A stretch of 64,000 bases of DNA from Rhinopomastus cyanomelas (Eukaryota > Chordata > Aves > Bucerotiformes > Rhinopomastidae): the NCBI GenBank assembly GCA_013400115.1, contig VXBP01003486.1, positions 310,001 through 374,000 of the forward strand, written 5' to 3'. Shown piece by piece: positions 60,212 through 64,000 of the stretch (position 1 is the first letter of the stretch; every line of letters begins with the position of its first letter). The notes beneath the pieces are model-generated. The model saw nothing but the letters and a program-made list of their open reading frames with translations, was not told where the DNA came from and did not search any database. Made by a program: the position numbers and the translations under genes.

Positions 60212-60270
60212 CTGACAGCAGCTATTGTGCTTAAAATCACCATCAAAACTATAAAGCCTTTCAAAAGCAA
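60212..60270 (-). CDS. Internal coding exon with a hydrophobic segment
   Basis: 59 bases between the acceptor 'aataacactgttaccag' and the strong donor GTCAG-GTAAGC. The open frame is LLLKGFIVLMVILSTIAAV plus two bases of an arginine codon completed by the next exon. About 14 consecutive hydrophobic residues suggest a transmembrane helix or signal anchor. In-frame upstream sequence reaches a TAA just before the acceptor, and no ATG lies in this frame, so at least one earlier exon is needed (entering in phase 0). Candidate upstream pieces near 60970-61040 and 61550-61580 (minus) are open and phase-compatible but weak. The 5' end is probably to the right, possibly outside the window. Confidence 0.4.
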
Positions 60271-62734
60271 CTGGTAACAGTGTTATTCAACAGATTACGG
60301 GGAGAATCTGGACCCACTTCCCCAGGATTGAAAACTGTTCTCATCCTTCCAAACATCTTTCATCCTTTCTCTACACCACCTCCCAAATCCCTTCCACACC
60401 ACCTGCCATAGAAATCTTGGAAGTCCACCAGGATCACATGAAAACAAGAAGTGAATATTTTTTTATCTCTGTCAGTTCCCTTATCCCTTAGAAGGTTTAG
60501 AACAAGCATGTGACTTCAGCTGCTATTTAAAAGTCAAAACATAATGTGTTTCCAGTTTGTACATTATAAAATATTCAAAAGCACAGACTATAAGGAATTG
60601 CTTACACTGCTTGATATCTAGAGCTGGTTCTTCCTTTTATCTCCATTGCTTTCCCCTTCTACTCCCTCCCTCCTTTCCTTCTTAAGGATACAATGCAAAT
60701 AAAATTTAAATTTTGATGCCTTGGGCCTTGGAAAGATAGGAAGGAAAAAGATAATGCCAAAAAATAAAGAAGGGAGATAGGGTGAATAGAGGGTCTCTTT
60801 TGATGTGGCGCTAGTCATTCCACTCACTAGTTTCATTCCTTCTCTGTCAGAAAGGTCCCTAATGCAAAGTATTAGCTTTTTAAAGACTCTTCTGAACTGT
60901 GCTGACTTTCATTCTAGTCTCTCCAAGCTCAGTAAAAGTGTTGTCATTGATGCCATATGAGAGGGATATTTAACACCCACCCTGCAGATGGGATACTGGG
61001 AGGTGAGAAGCCCGAGGAACTCAGAGAGTGTCCAGAAGCACTGAACAGAAGTGCCTGTTTGGGTCTGATGTTCAGAAGATGTTTTCTTTAGGGACAGGGA
61101 CAGCCATGCACCCATAGCTGATAGCATATACACACACTGTCACCCTCGGCACTGGAAAAGATAGATTCTGTTAGATGTAAAAGGTTAAATCCCCATTGAA
61201 TTGATGAGTAACTCCCTGACTTAAGCAGAGCTGAGCTTTAATTTACAGGCTTATTCCTGCTTAGTACATAGTTTGTCAACATCAAAAAGTGGACTTGGGC
61301 TGTAGTTTGTTTTCACGGGTGTGATAGTAGCAAAGCCACTATGAAAAGTTCTCTGTCCTTCTTTATTCCATAATCCTACATCACAGTTTGTGCCTCCTCA
61401 GCTGTGCTGAGAGCACTGTCTGGAGAGCCAGGCTCTAAACCAGGCTAAATGTTCCTGATTATGTTTGAAGCTTTTCCAGATGAGATGAGAGGAGAGGAAA
61501 ACTTAGCTGGGAGTATTTTGTATGTTCTCAGGCTAGATAACTTTACTCTCTGGATTTGGAGAAGATTCATCATCGACGGTTGCAGCAAATGTTAGAGGTA
61601 GGGGCATACTGAACTGGAGGAGTATTGCTGCTGGGCAAAATGTGCTTCCTGATGCTCTGAGAGTCACAAGCATTTGGTTGTTTCTGTACTACTACTTCAC
61701 AATGAACCTATGTAATTGTGTAGGTGAAAGCTCGATGCCAACTTGGGTTGTCAAAACCTCCCTTATAAGACTTAACACTTTCCCTCACCTTTTAATGCAG
61801 TAATGGCACAAAGTTGTTAGCTTTTCTAGTCTGCTGTATCTGCTGTCAATGACCAAACAGCCATGTGAAGGAACGGGCATTTAAAAAACTCCTTCTTCAT
61901 AAACCCTTGTGGAATGGGAAACACAGTATGTCTTTCTGGTCTTGAAAACAGGTGACCTGCAGTTTTGAATGTGCTGCGCTAAACCTTGTTTTCTGTGTCA
62001 GATCTCAGCTGGGTTTATGGCCCTTTATCTTTTATCTAAGCAAATGCTTGAACATTTGCCATATCCCTGCCATGATGTTTCTAAAAGCTATAAATCAAAA
62101 GGAAAACTGCAAATTAGACTCAAATTAGGTTTTGCTGATGAGAATTGTATTTGCTTTCAATAGATCTCTACCAATACAGAGGCAAATACACCTCTCTTAA
62201 TTACTCGTATTTTGTCCTCATATATCTATTGATCAGGACATTTATCTAAAGAATAAACAGCAGCATCTTAGACAGTGTTATCAAATGTGATGTAATCATG
62301 GCATACAGAGACTTAGCTGTATGTTTTCCTAACATTTTTATCTAGCAAAGCATATCGTTTTCTGTTTAATTCTAGTCTTACCTCTGCAATAATTAACACT
62401 CTTTATTTTATAAGAGGTTAGAGATCACTTATTCTGCTCTATTAAGCTTTTACATGGAATTGATTGGTGTGAATGATGCTACTTCACTGTCATTTAGTGA
62501 TTTGGAACCTGTGGGAAAGCATTATATTTACTGAATTTTATTATAGGATGAGTACATAAAATTGATTGCGAATGATACGAGGATCAGGCTCTCCATTTCT
62601 TATTGCAAATACTTGCTAGTGCTGATTTATATTTCTTCCCATCAGCCAGGGAGAAAATACATTCCTTTTCTCCTCTGTATTTCACAAAATCAAAGGCCTG
62701 ATCTGTAAGTAGAGTAGGCAGAATGTGCTGTTTG

Positions 62735-62830
62735 GTCTTTGAAAGCCCCAGAGTCTGCTACAGCTCCAGTTGAAGCTGCTGGGAGATTTGCCATAGATTT
62801 CAATAGGTCTGAGAGGAGAGCCTATGTTTA
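62735..62830 (+). repeat. Possible ancient amniote repeat relic
   Basis: 'ctccagttgaagctgctggg' followed by 'agatttgccatagatttcaa' and 'taggtctgag' resembles the old pattern 'cattgaagtcaatgggagtt', 'ttgccattgacttcaatggg', abundant in reptilian genomes. It is strongly diverged; the match is from pattern memory, not alignment. Confidence 0.4.
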
Positions 62831-62924
62831 TTGTTAACTGAGATATAGTGAAGCTCTGCTCACAGAGAATTATAATGATGAGTCTGAATTGTTTCAGAGG
62901 TTTATTATGTGCAGGCTGCAATTC

Positions 62925-63045
62925 CAGAGAATGTCTGTTTACAGGAAGAGAAAGATTCTGCATTCCTTGTACAGTCAGAATTTCCACTAAAGTCAATGAA
63001 ATCTTTGCCCGAGTGAGGATAAACATTTGCAACCAGAGTAAATGA
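62925..63045 (+). repeat. Second ancient amniote repeat relic
   Basis: 'tttccactaaagtcaatgaa' followed by 'atctttgcccgagtgaggat' resembles the terminal part of the same old family ('ccattgaagtcaatggaatc', 'gagtaaggactgcaggattt'). It lies about 100 bases from the previous relic in the same orientation. Confidence 0.45.
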
Positions 63046-63400
63046 TTTAGTGACAAACAAGCACATTGCTGAAGTGCCTGTTGGCTGTGTTTCTCTCTTT
63101 TCTCTCACTTAGATCTGAAGAGTTAGCCAATACCAGTAGGTTTCGTTCGCTTATGTCCACTACTGACAGCCAGTCCACTGCAAATACTCTCTACTGGCTT
63201 TCTTACAAGGAGTGTTTGTGTGTAAAGGAAGAGCAAAAGCTCATTAACTGGATTCTCAGATTCTAGTTGATTCAAACGCTGTCATGGCCTCCATTTCTTG
63301 GTGTTTGTTGTTGTGTAAGTTCCACAATGTACTTGCAAATCCGTGTGTGCCAGCTATCCAGGCTTGTGAACAGGGAAATGTCTTCCCTTCTAACACCTAA

Positions 63401-63547
63401 GTGAAGTCAGACATGTTCAAAAGCCACATAGAATGGTGTTGGGGACCATGGTTTAGTGTTGGGTCTGATACTGGACTGAGTAGAGCATATGATTGGACTT
63501 GATAATCTTAAAGATCTTTTCCAACCTGAATGATTCCTTGATTCTAT
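63401..63547 (+). mobile_element. CR1 LINE 3' end
   Basis: 'gtgaagtcagacatgttcaa', 'ggtgttggggaccatggttt', 'tgattggacttgataatctt' and 'ttttccaacctgaatgattc', ending 'cttgattctat'. About 145 bases of the subfamily that also gave the 15770 and 45968 copies. Confidence 0.93.
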
Positions 63548-64000
63548 AGCCTGGTCCCAAGCACTTTTCGTGTATAAAAATGCAGAACCCTTGCTGCCTG
63601 AGAAGTTACATCATTACAAATTGACTTCTCAATGCTCTTCCAGGGTTCGTGCTTGGTGCCATGTGTGCCAAGTCCTGCAAAACTGGGCTGCCCCAAACTG
63701 CCAGTCAACATCTGTGGGTTGCTGAGAATTTTTCTGCTGAAACAGAAAAGGAAAATAGGCACCTGAGGAGGGGCAGTAGGGAATTAATCTGTCTCCCTCA
63801 ATCTTCTGAGAAAGTCTCATATCTCAGTTTACCCGTACATGTATGCAATAGAGTTTTGAGTATCTTCTCAGTCAGGGGCTTAGCAGCACTGATCCCTCTG
63901 TGCCTTCATCGTGCAATGGGGTCAGTCAAATAGCAATAGCAGTGCAGTAGGGACCTCCACAGGAGATGAGGAGTGGCGTGGAATTATTCTCACGCATTTC
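63548..64000. other. Unique non-coding DNA at window edge
   Basis: Overlapping short frames on both strands (63544-63933) show no splice or codon support. No repeat recognised. Confidence 0.5.

Larger units (their letters stand above)
60271..63400. other. Upstream/intronic region of the minus-strand gene
   Basis: If the gene model is right, this is intron or 5' flank. Two weak exon candidates (60977-61036, ending AGG-GTGGGT; and an ATG-ATG start near 61570, ending AGA-GTAAAG) could precede the 60212-60270 exon in frame, but their splice sites are poor. Two possible ancient repeat relics (62735-62830 and 62925-63045) lie here. No CR1 copies. Confidence 0.4.

Noticed and set aside
1..64000. 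CRISPR arrays, tRNA or rRNA genes, operons or phage-type systems
   Set aside because: No regularly spaced direct repeats, no cloverleaf or rRNA sequence, and no closely packed long open frames were seen. The sequence is vertebrate nuclear DNA.

Overview
The window is a stretch of a bird nuclear genome that is poor in genes and rich in retrotransposon remnants. The main evidence is about 18 truncated CR1 LINE copies on both strands. Their 3' ends carry the avian CR1 signature: a 'gatgatctttgaggtcccttccaa'-type block followed by copies of the octamer ATTCTATG. No bacterial gene organisation, rRNA, tRNA, CRISPR array or viral gene was seen. Base composition is AT-rich and CpG-poor, with simple repeats, as expected of intergenic or intronic vertebrate DNA. 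The species cannot be told from sequence alone.

Layout. 1-20 kb holds unique AT-rich DNA, one small assembly gap (3659-3690) and a dense set of CR1 fragments, including a head-to-head inverted CR1 pair at 17643-18402. 20-31 kb is nearly free of CR1. It contains a block at about 21380-21840 that differs from its flanks: CpG-bearing, with a hairpin and an exon-like open segment. It looks like a conserved regulatory element. 31-36 kb has TAAT-rich blocks, one CR1, a possible 42-bp exon and a partly duplicated unit. 38-55 kb again alternates unique DNA with CR1 copies and contains two splice-bounded open segments (48057-48155 and 55079-55151).

57.6-60.3 kb holds the best coding evidence in the window: three phase-compatible exons on the minus strand (60212-60270, 59415-59481 and 57906-58088), ending in a stop codon and followed by a 3' UTR with AATAAA. 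Together they encode about 102 C-terminal residues with one hydrophobic segment. I do not recognise the protein, and its 5' exons are not convincingly in the window.

Almost all long open frames elsewhere are either CR1 ORF2 relics or lack codon-position base bias, so they are not annotated as genes. Exon calls rest on splice-site shape, open frame and hand-counted base composition. No homology search or conservation measurement was possible.
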